64,000 nt of DNA from Scilla litardierei (taxonomy: Eukaryota; Streptophyta; Magnoliopsida; Asparagales; Asparagaceae): assembly GCA_030789695.1 (NCBI GenBank), contig CM061132.1, positions 153,618,817 through 153,682,816 of the forward strand. Direction: 5' to 3'. A program made the translations under genes and the position numbers. How positions within the stretch are numbered: the first letter of the stretch is position 1; every line of letters begins with the position of its first letter. Shown in pieces: positions 59,401 to 63,916 of the stretch. A model generated the notes under the pieces. It saw only the letters and a program-made list of their open reading frames with translations, searched no databases and had not been told where the DNA came from.

Positions 59401-61117
59401 GTTTTCTTGCTAATGTGAGGGCAAAAGGGAGTGTACTGAGTTTGGGATATCATGCATGTATGAGTTAAAATATATCAAGCATAGGCACAACTGGAACTAA
59501 ACGTATCAGAATGATGGAGTTTGTGATATATGACCGAATTTAAGGATTCAAGGAGTATTTTTATTGCTGAAAATCATTCTAGCAAAAAAGGTGTTTCTAG
59601 CTGTTATGGTAAGTTGTGTTAATTGCTATGTAGCACATACAATTCTACTATGAAGTCAAAAGTGTATGTCATACATCAACACATGTAGGGCATTGCTACT
59701 TTATGGACACTCCACGGACATGCTTTATACACTTCCTGAAATGTGTCCCTAAATATATACTACATAATTTAATTTAGATTTGTGTCGGATCCATTAGATG
59801 TCCTACAGCTTAATGTTCATGTTAGGACATTAAAATGAATTACAGCTTAATGTGTGTGATGGTTGAAATTTTAATGGTTTTGTAAAACAATAAAAAATTT
59901 CCGCCCTAAATCTATAGTCAAATAAATAGTATGAAAATCATATGACACTTGGCACGTCGACATTGGAGGATATGGAGATTAATTTGAACATTACCTATCA
60001 TCTAATCATGTGATGAAAGATGGACTTTTTCGCCACCATTTGCGAAATTTCCTTAATGCCGTCCTACAACAACTGATCCTCATTAGGGCATGTTTCATAG
60101 TAACAATTCAGATGCATACAATTTTAACTTTATATCCCAAATGATATAGTCATGAAAACAAAATGCCATCAAGCCCGAAACCAATGTCTTGCATGCTGGA
60201 TCAAGGCCGGACTTGTATCTGCACGGATCTTGCATGTGAACATGCAAATACGTTTATGATATGGATACGACTGCCTCCAACACATGTTGATGCAACACAT
60301 CCACACATAATTATCAGCTCTATGTCCCCCATACCCCATTCTCATGTTATATGCTCCACAAGAGCACCTGCATACATGGTGGTGGCTGAATGATGTTGTG
60401 GGTTTGGGAATAGAGCAGTTCTAAAGAGAAGAGTTTAATTTGGCGTGTTTCGAAACTTGCAGGAGAGTTGATTTTTGGTGTGATCATGTGAGTAGGGTAA
60501 TTGCTTAATTGGTTAGTGGAGTTGGGTTTATTAGAGTTCACTGAGGTTTAGAAAAAGCATGATTGGATTGGATTTTGGAATTGAGAGTTTTTGGTAGACT
60601 TATGGATGATAGAGAATAGAAGAATGGAAGAGAGAAGGCAGCTATGATTTCATATCCCCTGTTAGCTAAGTTGGGAAAGAAGCAGTTATCATTTTCAAAA
60701 AGAATGTTTTCGTAACTTAACATCATATTATTTAGTTATCGGTCAACTTCTGACTTACTTTCTCTTTCAGTTGTTGGGTAGGCATTTTATGTAATTCTTC
60801 TGCAGGAAGACTATCAAGGTGATATTACATAATTCTGCTGCTGATCTGTCAACGGCCTTCTTTCATTTTTCTGTAGCTTTGTCTTTTCAGTTCTTTGTTA
60901 AGCAGTTAATTTGTGTATGCTATATTAAATATTATCTTATTTGCATATTTTTACTTTCAAATAACATTTTCTTCTCATGCAGATTAGAGCAAATTTGCGG
61001 TCCAGTGGAGGCATGGGTCAGGTCTGTGAGATAACATGTGGTGGTAATGCCCTGAAATTCTATTCAGCAATTCGAATGAGAATTACAAGAAGAAACCTGC
61101 TGCACAATGAAGATAAG
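5314..61117 (+). CDS. RECA3: RecA homolog, RECA3-like, mitochondrial (7 exons, 3' end outside window)
   Basis: A nuclear-encoded bacterial-type recombinase. RecA proteins form ATP-dependent filaments on single-stranded DNA and catalyse strand exchange; plant RECA3 acts in mitochondria to restrain recombination at short repeats. The joined exons give 314 codons in one frame. Residues 1-60 form an Arg/Ser-rich, mostly non-acidic leader that looks like a transit peptide. Residues 116-133 carry the [17 protein letters not shown] block. Walker A is GREASGKTT (141-149). The catalytic Glu is in VENAMD (E171). Walker B is VDVIVVD (213-219). L1 follows [11 protein letters not shown] (221-231). L2 ends in [23 protein letters not shown] and VPQCELD favour RECA3 over RECA1/RECA2 (AEHALD, VPKGEL). 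The C-terminal part that follows L2 is missing, presumably beyond an LTR insertion in intron 7. Introns are 89, 5701, 10959, 2988, 33194 and 1931 bp. RecA family is certain; the RECA3 assignment comes from recalled motifs. Confidence 0.9.
5505..5580 (+). CDS. RECA3: RecA gene exon 2 (rest of leader)
   Basis: 25 codons plus one base, after a TTCTTGCAG acceptor and before a TAG|GTAAGT donor. It reads [15 protein letters not shown] then [10 protein letters not shown], still transit-peptide-like. The single left-over G completes an Ala codon with the first two bases of exon 3, which supports the junction. Confidence 0.75.
5581..6240 (+). other. Intron 2, left part
   Basis: T-rich plant intron sequence directly after the exon 2 donor. 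I see no transposon or gene signature until the copia remnant begins near 6240. Confidence 0.6.
6240..7870 (-). pseudogene. Ty1/copia pol remnant in intron 2 (reverse strand)
   Basis: Read on the reverse strand from 7870 down: the linker and start of RT (EL..MSKDRKP, then INWVYK) near 7560-7700; RT core [20 protein letters not shown] then [12 protein letters not shown] near 7290-7400; the connection to RNase H ([20 protein letters not shown]) near 6850-6950; and a decayed RNase H tail near 6250-6500. Stops and frame changes are frequent, so it is old. It is a different copy from those at 1395-4000 and reads opposite to the host gene. Confidence 0.8.
8122..8670 (-). mobile_element. TRIM-like LTR element, reverse orientation, truncated
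   Basis: A left LTR at about 8122-8377 (TGTTAGAGAC...GTTAGGATCA on the + strand, i.e. the reverse of an LTR running TGTTAGGATC to GTCTCTAACA). A GC-richer internal part of about 180 bp at 8378-8561 ends in GCTCTGATACCA (8548-8559), the complement of a tRNA-iMet primer site. A second, truncated LTR starts at 8562. It has no coding capacity. It is the same family as the forward element at 8939-9663. Confidence 0.65.
8939..9663 (+). mobile_element. TRIM-like LTR element, forward orientation
   Basis: 5' LTR 8939-9235 (TGTTAGGATT...TCTATAACA), primer site TGGTATCAGAGC at 9238-9249, an internal region of only about 167 bp with no open frame, and 3' LTR 9403-9663 (TGTTAGGATC...GTCTCTAACA). This is the layout of a terminal-repeat retrotransposon in miniature, which needs proteins from other elements. 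The 80 bp before 8939 resemble the end of the internal region, hinting at a tandem array. Confidence 0.7.
9815..11281 (+). repeat. Intron 2, right part, with a palindromic GGTTTCGGCCGAAACC-type array
   Basis: At 10014-10240 variants of ggtttcggccgaaacc and accgaaac recur about ten times on both strands. This sort of self-complementary array is common at MITE or hAT ends. The rest of this stretch up to the exon 3 acceptor shows no gene. An AT-rich segment lies at 9830-9990. Confidence 0.5.
11282..11502 (+). CDS. RECA3: RecA gene exon 3 (N-terminal RecA domain)
   Basis: 221 bases, acceptor TTCAG and donor AAG|GTGATT. It carries an acidic helix region ([20 protein letters not shown]), then [20 protein letters not shown] and LPK. 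The latter is the conserved RecA segment just before the Walker A loop. It ends in phase 0, exactly where exon 4 resumes with GRMVEIYG. Confidence 0.95.
11741..13334 (+). mobile_element. Small non-autonomous LTR retrotransposon (about 1.6 kb)
   Basis: Two similar direct repeats: 11741-12170 (TGATGGGACATCAAGG...CTACAACA) and 12948-13334 (TGATGGGGACATCAATG...TTCTACA). Both contain gtttgagtcggattagattt and the gagaag..tcgactccttgg block. A decayed primer site (TCGTATTAGAGTGG) follows the first at about 12174. The internal 777 bp carry no recognisable gag or pol. The flanking five bases (cattt, ttaaa) do not match, so the ends or TSD have decayed. It lies in intron 3, just before the chromovirus insertion. 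Confidence 0.7.
13634..14042 (+). repeat. Chromovirus 1 5' LTR
   Basis: 409 bp, beginning TGATGCGGACC and ending CGGATCGTATCA. The primer site TGGTATCAGAGT (14046-14057) follows after three bases. It is nearly identical to the 3' LTR, so the insertion is fairly recent despite the broken coding region. Confidence 0.95.
14069..19131 (+). pseudogene. Chromovirus 1 gag-pol, inactivated
   Basis: In order: coiled-coil gag start (14069-14347); a GC-rich Gly/Pro linker (14350-14830); capsid-like region ([20 protein letters not shown]); zinc knuckle [14 protein letters not shown] near 15640; protease [12 protein letters not shown] near 15880; RT from about 16450 with YRALNKE and FFDDILVYS; RNase H VVETDASG near 17325; integrase zinc finger ending CDVCQRHK near 17990; D,D-35-E core with [18 protein letters not shown] and [13 protein letters not shown]; and a chromodomain ([16 protein letters not shown]). 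Disabling changes: stops at 14345, 15438, 15939, 17390, 17735, 18061 and 18430, and frameshifts near 15363, 16060 and 17665. The final stop is formed by the first bases of the 3' LTR. Confidence 0.93.
19129..19539 (+). repeat. Chromovirus 1 3' LTR
   Basis: 411 bp, preceded by the purine-rich tract atgggggtat and ending GGATGGTATCA. The copy of gaatg follows immediately. Confidence 0.95.
19545..21980 (+). other. Intron 3, unannotated stretch
   Basis: AT-rich intron sequence with no transposon terminus, RNA gene or exon I can support. The short frames in it have no family resemblance. Confidence 0.5.
21981..22003 (+). repeat. G23 homopolymer run
   Basis: 23 consecutive G after ggaggagggc. It could form G-quadruplexes and its length is likely unstable or misread. 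It lies in intron 3, 459 bp before exon 4. Confidence 0.95.
22462..22549 (+). CDS. RECA3: RecA gene exon 4 (Walker A)
   Basis: 88 bases after a TGCAG acceptor. It encodes [20 protein letters not shown], then IVKEAQKLG, with the P-loop GREASGKTT. Bacterial RecA has GPESSGKTT; the Pro is Arg here. The donor G|GTCCTT is weak at positions +3 to +5 but is the one that restores the frame with exon 5. Confidence 0.95.
22877..23894. mobile_element. hAT-like non-autonomous DNA transposon, 8-bp TSD
   Basis: 1018 bp between perfect copies of ACTGATTT (22869-22876 and 23895-23902). The ends are imperfect inverted repeats: CAGTGACAGATTTA at the left, and CAGGGACGGATCTA as the complement of the right end. 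An 8-bp target duplication with CAGxG-type ends is characteristic of the hAT superfamily. There is no transposase. It sits inside the first LTR of the small element in intron 4 and carries a tRNA-like sequence near its right end. Confidence 0.85.
23659..23730 (-). tRNA. tRNA-Val(UAC)-like sequence, probably a pseudogene
   Basis: The reverse strand folds like a tRNA. The A box region is GTGTAGTGGTTATC. The anticodon arm is TTAGT-CTTACAC-ACTAA, with anticodon TAC (Val). The T arm is CCTAG-TTCGATC-CTAGG, with a perfect stem. Only about five of seven acceptor pairs form (counting G-U), the first base pairs are weak, and it sits inside a hAT-like transposon. It is therefore more likely a captured or tRNA-derived sequence than a working gene. 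Confidence 0.55.
24365..25537 (+). other. Intron 4, right part
   Basis: AT-rich intron sequence up to the exon 5 acceptor. No element ends or RNA genes recognised. Confidence 0.5.
25538..25710 (+). CDS. RECA3: RecA gene exon 5 (catalytic Glu, Walker B)
   Basis: 173 bases after a TTTTGCAG acceptor. It encodes [20 protein letters not shown], then the SAENSLNI and [10 protein letters not shown] blocks, ending at AGT|GTACGT in phase 0. VENAMD holds the Glu that activates water for ATP hydrolysis; VDVIVVD is Walker B. The next coding exon is 33 kb downstream. Confidence 0.95.
25711..26430 (+). other. Intron 5, first part
   Basis: No gene. A segment near 26020-26080 (tttcccaatatttggtttc...aaaat...tttatgtgctgct-like) recurs in diverged form at about 27208-27265, and a ctggtgctagtgtatcat motif at 25915-25935 recurs at 26337-26356. 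This suggests old local duplication. Confidence 0.4.
26431..27143. mobile_element. Non-autonomous element with TGTTTTAAATAT inverted ends
   Basis: The left end reads tgttttaaatatcggatatc and the right end, complemented, tgttttaaatataatacggc, so the two are imperfect inverted repeats around 700 bp of AT-rich non-coding sequence. The interior repeats tatcgg/tatcag motifs. No clean target duplication was found. A related tatcgg-rich segment lies at 30215-31250. Confidence 0.5.
28011..28841 (+). mobile_element. Non-autonomous Helitron (831 bp)
   Basis: The 5' end TCTATATTACATATGATGAG is preceded by A. The 3' end has a perfect 8-bp hairpin CCGTGCCC-TTT-GGGCACGG (28812-28830), then gttatga and CTAT at 28838-28841 (expected CTRR, one change), followed by T. 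Insertion between A and T without duplication is the Helitron rule. It has no Rep/helicase coding. Its 5' end is nearly identical to that of the Helitron at 48844. Confidence 0.8.
28974..28996 (+). repeat. G23 homopolymer run
   Basis: A second run of about 23 G, after ccagccc; a shorter run lies near 29289. It may form G-quadruplexes, and the length is uncertain in any assembly. Confidence 0.95.
29562..29946 (-). repeat. Chromovirus A 3' LTR
   Basis: On the reverse strand it runs TGATGGGCTCATCAC...TTCGTATCA (385 bp). It aligns along its length with 44435-44810, for example the shared taatctctctcccaagacg block. The tract AGGAAGAGTAA precedes it on the reverse strand. Confidence 0.9.
29947..30180 (-). 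pseudogene. Chromovirus A chromodomain remnant
   Basis: The reverse strand reads [10 protein letters not shown], then [16 protein letters not shown], then after a frame change [14 protein letters not shown], which is the chromodomain tail as in the other elements (WxGLP..ATWE, FP.FHLEDKV). It is separated from the integrase zinc finger by about 1 kb of unrelated sequence. Confidence 0.75.
30215..31250. mobile_element. tatcgg-rich insertion replacing the integrase core of chromovirus A
   Basis: About 1 kb of AT-rich sequence beginning tgttctaaatatcggatatcgg. It is related in motif to the element at 26431-27143 and contains no integrase. Near 30717, 30870 and 31019 a block of roughly 150 bp recurs (gat..gaaaa.c.ctt..gaagat.gaa..ccgga...aagctc.atcga). 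A (ctgaaaaa)5 microsatellite lies at 30958-31001. Because the integrase catalytic core is absent on both sides, this is insertion plus deletion rather than clean insertion. Confidence 0.6.
31251..34317 (-). pseudogene. Chromovirus A gag-pol, main remnant
   Basis: Reading from 34317 leftwards: capsid-like gag ([20 protein letters not shown], then VERFRET) at 33808-34317; protease [12 protein letters not shown] near 33440; RT at 32364-32750 with [10 protein letters not shown], then FFDDILVYS; RNase [12 protein letters not shown] near 31970 (decayed DAS motif); and an integrase zinc finger ending [11 protein letters not shown] near 31290. The D,D-35-E core is missing. Multiple stops and frameshifts separate the pieces. 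The closest relatives in the window are chromovirus 1 and array B. Confidence 0.9.
34318..34824 (-). pseudogene. Chromovirus A gag, segment left of the array B insertion
   Basis: GC-rich Gly/Pro-rich linker of gag, then an acidic Tyr/Asp region ([16 protein letters not shown]) on the reverse strand, broken by stops. The linker starts [10 protein letters not shown], the same ten residues with which the gag piece on the other side of array B ends. The insertion therefore fell between two in-frame 30-bp repeats. Confidence 0.8.
34825..35129 (+). repeat. Array B first LTR, truncated
   Basis: It starts TGATGCGAGCG and stops after attaccttg, position 305 of the 423-bp LTR. RT sequence (tagttggagattctg) follows directly, so the LTR 3' end, primer site, gag, protease and first part of RT were removed by one deletion. 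Confidence 0.93.
35130..37703 (+). pseudogene. Array B copy 1 pol (RT to chromodomain), 5'-deleted
   Basis: RT from [10 protein letters not shown] through FFDDILIYS, RNase [16 protein letters not shown] near 35875, integrase zinc finger CDVCQRHK near 36560, core [11 protein letters not shown] with SDRDNVF and [13 protein letters not shown], then a chromodomain ([15 protein letters not shown]). Disabling changes: TGA near 35266, one-base deletion near 35795, TGA at 36177 (TGG in copy 2), TGA near 36351, and loss of bases in a G run near 36455. From 36472 a single 445-codon frame is open through integrase and chromodomain into the next LTR, stopping at 37809. The 35266, 35795 and 36351 lesions are shared with copy 2. 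Confidence 0.92.
37704..38126 (+). repeat. Array B middle LTR
   Basis: 423 bp, TGATGCGAGCG...GATTCACATCA, after the purine tract agagggggg. The primer site TGGTATCAGAGC starts at 38129. It serves as 3' LTR of copy 1 and 5' LTR of copy 2. Confidence 0.95.
38129..38140 (+). other. Primer binding site (initiator tRNA-Met), array B copy 2
   Basis: TGGTATCAGAGC matches the complement of the 3' end of plant initiator tRNA-Met and sits 2 bp after the LTR. The gag ATG at 38152 follows closely. Confidence 0.9.
38152..43403 (+). pseudogene. Array B copy 2 gag-pol, inactivated
   Basis: Coiled-coil gag start ([20 protein letters not shown]), Gly/Pro-rich linker of about 250 residues at 38500-39190, capsid-like [20 protein letters not shown], zinc knuckle [14 protein letters not shown] near 39893, protease [12 protein letters not shown] near 40140, RT from about 40700, RNase H near 41590, integrase near 42180-42700, and chromodomain to 43400. 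Disabling changes: TGA 38329, TAG 39388 (TGG elsewhere), frameshifts near 39466, 39740, 40430 and 40635, TAA 40611, TAG 40623, TGA near 40972, TGA near 41383, frameshift near 41500, TGA 42057, frameshifts near 42166 and 42477, and a 2-base loss near 42613. The frame from 42658 runs through the chromodomain and into the 3' LTR. Confidence 0.93.
43404..43885 (+). repeat. Array B 3' LTR with internal duplication
   Basis: 482 bp against 423 bp for the middle LTR. The extra length is a tandem repeat of about 60 bp at roughly 43705-43826 (ttatcttttattcttcaatc and aagcaaatacaaatattttt occur twice). It ends GATTCACATCA and is followed by CCAGG. Confidence 0.93.
43891..44408 (-). pseudogene. Chromovirus A gag, N-terminal part
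   Basis: The frame runs from ATG at 44408 (reverse strand) leftwards without a stop to the array B junction. It starts [20 protein letters not shown], with long charged helices (heptad-like [16 protein letters not shown]), then an acidic stretch, then a Gly/Pro-rich linker ending [10 protein letters not shown]. It is the best preserved coding piece of chromovirus A. Confidence 0.85.
44421..44434 (-). other. Primer binding site of chromovirus A
   Basis: CTCTGATACCA is the complement of TGGTATCAGAG, next to the 5' LTR end at 44435, and fixes the orientation of the element. Confidence 0.85.
44435..44810 (-). repeat. Chromovirus A 5' LTR
   Basis: 376 bp, reverse-strand TGATGGGCTCATCAC...TTCCTATGA. 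The terminal CA has changed to GA on this copy. tgatg follows at 44811-44815, the partner of ggatg at 29557-29561. Confidence 0.88.
44816..45256 (+). other. Intron 5, stretch after chromovirus A
   Basis: No gene or element end recognised. Confidence 0.45.
45257..45800 (+). repeat. Two-copy diverged tandem duplication (period about 275 bp)
   Basis: The order of motifs in 45257-45525 repeats in 45540-45800: aaaatttgattcttc, actaagaaactgaa, atatatttagtta, tactatctgt.aac.tcaa.tgtt, ttactcca or gtactcca, aaaattttgc/acc, ggacaatcggaca or agacagtcataca. Copies differ by substitutions and small indels, so the duplication is old. Confidence 0.7.
45801..46758 (+). other. Intron 5, unannotated stretch ending in a TA repeat
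   Basis: No gene is recognised. A (TG)n(TA)n microsatellite at about 46724-46757 borders the first MITE. Confidence 0.45.
46759..47513. mobile_element. Two adjacent MITE copies of one family
   Basis: Copy 1 is 46759-47135 and copy 2 47148-47513, in the same orientation. Each begins gggcaatcttcgggtgcg, ends cattttcgcacggtgcgaaatg...gaaaattttc, and is bordered by TA repeats. The inner arms (ccgtgcgaaaa.ttttt...ttttttgaa...ttcaaaaattcttttt) are inverted repeats of about 55 bp, so each copy could fold into a long hairpin. Copy 1 has an extra 20-bp partial repeat of cgtgcga. A TA target fits Tc1/mariner- or PIF-type MITEs, but the superfamily is not certain. Confidence 0.75.
47514..48260 (+). other. 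Intron 5 between MITEs and copia element E
   Basis: It starts with a 50-bp segment between TA tracts (47530-47600), then AT-rich sequence with tatctcagacatatgctcg/catccgatat motifs like those of the tatcgg elements. No gene. Confidence 0.4.
48392..48540 (-). pseudogene. Copia element E, RNase H C-terminus
   Basis: Reverse-strand residues [20 protein letters not shown], then [15 protein letters not shown], the copia KHI.I..HF..E and terminal block. It is cut at about 48540, where inserted sequence begins. Confidence 0.7.
48541..48843 (+). repeat. cctaggtgg/cctaggcgg repeat segment
   Basis: Inserted sequence rich in cctagg(t/c)gg units and the palindromic ccctaggttatccctagg...ccctagggataacc (48700-48737). 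tttgatcacta/gcattaggcgagctaggggtttgatcac repeats at 48766-48812. No coding. Confidence 0.55.
48844..49269 (+). mobile_element. Non-autonomous Helitron (426 bp)
   Basis: It starts TCTATATTACAAATGAAGAG, preceded by A, and ends with a perfect hairpin CGTGCAC-TTT-GTGCACG (49241-49257), ggttattt and CTAG (49266-49269), followed by T. All four Helitron hallmarks are present: TC start, hairpin, CTRR end, A/T target. The 5' end matches the copy at 28011 almost base for base. It is non-coding. Confidence 0.88.
49690..50546 (-). pseudogene. Copia element E, RT C-terminal half and RNase H
   Basis: Read leftwards from 50546: [12 protein letters not shown] then [12 protein letters not shown] (RT), a YVNDI-type box for YVDDI near 50270, [14 protein letters not shown] near 50100, then [13 protein letters not shown] near 49940 and an RNase H block with STTSYCVFV near 49780. 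It continues the RT that breaks off at 54798 on the other side of element D. Confidence 0.8.
50547..50912 (-). repeat. Element D 3' LTR
   Basis: The + strand starts TGATAGGAAATGC and ends ccattcctaata. It is more diverged than the right copy; the reverse-strand TG start has become TA. Confidence 0.8.
51357..53908 (-). mobile_element. hAT transposon (2552 bp) with 8-bp TSD
   Basis: The ends are short inverted repeats, cttAAGGTGTCCAA at the left and the complement of ttggacaccttg at the right. The neighbouring target copies accggcct (51349-51356) and accggccc (53909-53916) match at seven of eight bases. Both ends continue into GC-rich ggccggcccgg-type subterminal repeats, usual for hAT. A decayed transposase lies on the reverse strand. 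Confidence 0.82.
51530..53337 (-). pseudogene. hAT transposase remnant
   Basis: Reading leftwards from a start at 53337 ([20 protein letters not shown]): a BED-type zinc finger near 52920-53070 (EVWKHLTRE, then [11 protein letters not shown], then GTTHLK and a stop, then ILSH), and the conserved hAT core [16 protein letters not shown] near 52290. The frame is broken by several stops, and the C-terminal dimerisation region is not recognisable. In hAT transposases the BED finger binds the ends and the CxxH-type region is part of the RNase H-like core. Confidence 0.8.
54430..54797 (-). repeat. Element D 5' LTR
   Basis: The + strand starts TGATAGGACATGC and ends cattcccgaca. The reverse strand therefore reads TGTCGGGAATG...CCTATCA, followed by AATTGGTATCAGAGC. 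Confidence 0.85.
54798..58106 (-). pseudogene. Copia element E, gag to RT N-terminal half
   Basis: Leftwards from 58106: poorly conserved gag; Gly/Asn-rich gag C-terminus ([20 protein letters not shown]) and a decayed zinc knuckle ([11 protein letters not shown]) near 57000-57200; little recognisable protease or integrase; the pre-RT linker [15 protein letters not shown] near 55090; and RT start near 54830-54940 (SLVTKDYN, then [17 protein letters not shown]). It breaks at 54798 in the motif that 50546 continues (HxxLHQLD). It is strongly decayed. Confidence 0.72.
58229..58904 (+). other. End of intron 5
   Basis: AT-rich intron sequence up to the acceptor ttatacag of exon 6. No element recognised. 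Confidence 0.55.
58905..59051 (+). CDS. RECA3: RecA gene exon 6 (loop L1)
   Basis: 49 codons after a TATACAG acceptor, ending CAG|GTTCTT in phase 0. It encodes [12 protein letters not shown], the L1 DNA-binding loop region, then [13 protein letters not shown] and TLVIFVNQ. This directly continues the VVDS of exon 5 as in all RecA proteins. Confidence 0.95.
59052..60982 (+). other. Intron 6
   Basis: 1931 bp between exons 6 and 7, the only long intron of the gene in which I see no transposon. A polypyrimidine-rich acceptor region (tttactttc...cttctcatgcag) precedes exon 7. Confidence 0.7.
60983..61117 (+). CDS. RECA3: RecA gene exon 7 (loop L2)
   Basis: 45 codons after a CATGCAG acceptor. It encodes [20 protein letters not shown], then [17 protein letters not shown], covering L2 and the start of the following strand. 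The donor AAG|GTCCAT is in phase 0. No C-terminal exon (the KNK..P segment and the YG.G region) is seen up to 64000. An LTR begins 66 bp downstream. Confidence 0.93.
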
Positions 61118-61182
61118 GTCCATTACAAATTACATGATCTCATTTTTTTTTCAATTTTTGTTCTATTCTCTTCTTACTAGAG

Positions 61183-63916
61183 TGTCACGCCACGTTTCCC
61201 AAAATCGTGACAGTTTTACGTGCAAAACGGTTCATACAAGTTAACAGTGAAAACAATATAGTTAAAAGCATACAAACATACATACTCATATAATGTGTTC
61301 TGCACATGAAAGACTGGAGCTTTCTCAAACTCCGCATTGGCAACTAATGGAACAACAAAACAATAGAACTGCTAGGTTAGAGTAGATTTACAATAATTCA
61401 AATATCCCGAAGTTAACGAAGACATTGAATAAACAGAAACGAAAGTAATACACTAAGCAGTAAAATAGTGGTGATAAAACAGTATCAAGCATGGCCAAAG
61501 ATATAATATCAACCACATGTAGAACTATGATTATCCAAGTGAACAAGTATCACAGAAAATTGATACTACTATAATAGTAAGACTAACATGTTATGCTTAA
61601 TACTTTGAGTGCTATCTATATACTAGACTATAAAAAACTAAACTAGTGTTGTGACTCAAGTCCGAGCGTACGATGTGCAAATCAGACAGTAAAACAGGGT
61701 CCTGGTGTATAAATCCGCTACAAGTGAGAATAGCAAAAAAAATGAATACAGTAGTATAACCCCACTTCCGTAAAGTGGAAAATCGGATACATGTAGTACA
61801 CTTCTTCCGTAAAAGAAAGCGGAAAATCAGATGTAGTAATAACCCTGTCACTAGTGTGGAAAACCGAAAATTGGATACATGTAAATCCATCATCGCTTTC
61901 CCATTCTCTAAGGCTGAGTTTCCATATAACCCCATTAAATCTATATACTGGTGTATGCACATGTAACGGTTGGTTTTTTTATAGCCCAACACAAAAGCCC
62001 AGGCCCACTTGCCCGGCCCATTCTTGCACGGCCCATTTCTCTTTATAAGAGATCCCCTCCACTAATTCTCTCTCCCCCCACTCTTATTTCCTCTCACACT
62101 TTTTCCTTTCTCTCGACCCGAGCCTCATCTTCTCACGTGCAGGCGAACGCAGCGACTCAGCGACGAATCGACGAAGCCGAAGGGTTTTTCGAAAAACCCT
62201 AGCCCCGATCTTCTCGCGCCGTCGCAGATTTTGCGGGATTCGCCTTCGATAAGACACTTAACCCTATCACACACACTCTCTCTCTCTCTCATTTATACGC
62301 AACATTTGTTGAGGTTTTCTCCGATGCGAAGTTATCTTTCTCCTCCTAAGTTCTTCGATTAAGCAGCTGATTGGGTTCGGATATATCCTCTAGTTTTCTA
62401 GATTTTTCGGCTTTGGTTTTCTTCAAGATCGGTAAACCCTATTTGCTTTAAATTTCAATTATACTCTTTTGTGCTTCGATTTTGTTGCAAAAATAGGGTT
62501 TGATCTAGGAAATGATGATTCAGGAATAATATGAAAGGGAAGTCTCCCCTTGTGTTAATTACTGCATTCTTAGGGCGAGGTGACACATTTGTCGCAGTCC
62601 CGCATCACTGATTTGGGGTTTCGGGTTTTGGGTCCTGGGGTTGGCCGCCGAAGGATTTTTTTCCCTTCGGACAAACTGACGGCTTTTGCGATTCTCTTTT
62701 TAGTTGGCTGATACGTTGCAGTTTGACACCTTGCGGCTGTTTCCTTAATTTTACCTCTGTTTGTGTTCTGTTATTATTCTTCGTGCACTGTAAATGATGC
62801 CACTTTGCCCCTGTGTTGTACAGTATGCTGTTTGATGTTATTGGAGGGGTTCAGTTAATAATTTTACTGTAGCATACGAGGTTATTTACTGGTCATACTT
62901 ACAGATTTCGAGGAGATCTTCCCTCGAGCTGGTAAACACTAGAAAACCCATCACGGATGCCCAAATGAACCGAATCTGATCCTAACAATGTTAATCCTTT
63001 TAAAGTATTTTAGTTTTCAGTTTGAATGGTTCGAAAGATCCGATTGCTTTAAATAGTTTTGGGATGTAATAAATAAAGTTTTACCTTCGTAGAAATTTAT
63101 TATAGCATTGTAATGTTAGAAGATAAGTTTTGTGATAATGATGGTGCAATTGAATGTTTTAATCGGGAACTGTTGACACATTGGAACAATTGCTATGGTC
63201 ACTACATGTTTGATGCACTATTCATGTTACATAACTTAGAGAGAAAAGAACTAGATAACAATTGTAGTTAGAATGACATGGGGTTTTGGGAAATCATAAT
63301 TAAAGTTAGAAAGGGTGGCAAAGACTACGCTCACTGACAGAATTGAATGACTTGATTGGGTTTCTTGATGAATACATTGGACCAATAAATTTAGGGCACC
63401 GATGAGCTCGCCTGTGAACCCGAGGTTGTCTGTAGCTCGCTCTTTCTCTTTACATTATGAGCATAATAAAAGAATGTAGTGTTCTAGTTAGTTAGATACA
63501 GTCTAGTGCTTAGGGTTGTTGACTTGTTTAGGACTAGGGTTGCATGAAAGTTATAACTGTTGTTTATTGTAAATATCGTTTATTTTATCCTTTCAAATAT
63601 TTTCTCAACAGAGACTGAACCAGAGTACGAGGATGCTCCAGCTTTTGGGAAGTCCGAGCTCCCAGTGGAGAGTGCTGACTTCTGAGATCAGTTTTAGTAA
63701 GGAGAGTGTTTATCCATTGTTTTAGTTGCTTTCTTTTGTTTAGAAATAAAAGACTAGTAGTTTCCCTTTTGTTATGCTTTTGTAACTCTTTGAAGGATGA
63801 ATAAAGCTATTGCTTTTATGAAAATCTCTGTTTGCTCTATGTTGGCTTCATTGGAACTTTGTAGGGGCCTGCACAAATAATGAAAAAGTAATTGTTCCCA
63901 GAAATGGGGCGTTACA
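61183..63916 (+). repeat. Long LTR (2.7 kb), Tekay/Del-like, in intron 7
   Basis: It starts TGTCACGCCACG 66 bp after exon 7 and ends GGGGCGTTACA. The ends are inverted repeats (TGTCACGCC / TGTAACGCC). TGTCACGCC..-GGGCGT.ACA termini and LTRs of 2-4 kb are typical of Tekay/Del chromoviruses (inference). A TATA-like tttataag at 62042 is followed by a CT-rich leader-like stretch (62060-62300). The segment 63613-63684 is open to a stop (EPEYEDAPAFGKSELPVES) and is of unknown meaning. The second LTR and the target duplication lie outside the window. Confidence 0.65.

Noticed and set aside
61951..62202. Open frame in the CT-rich leader as the start of a second host gene
   Set aside because: It lies between the TGTCACGCC and GGCGTTACA ends of a probable LTR, and the sequence looks like an untranslated leader. 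No conserved protein was recognised.
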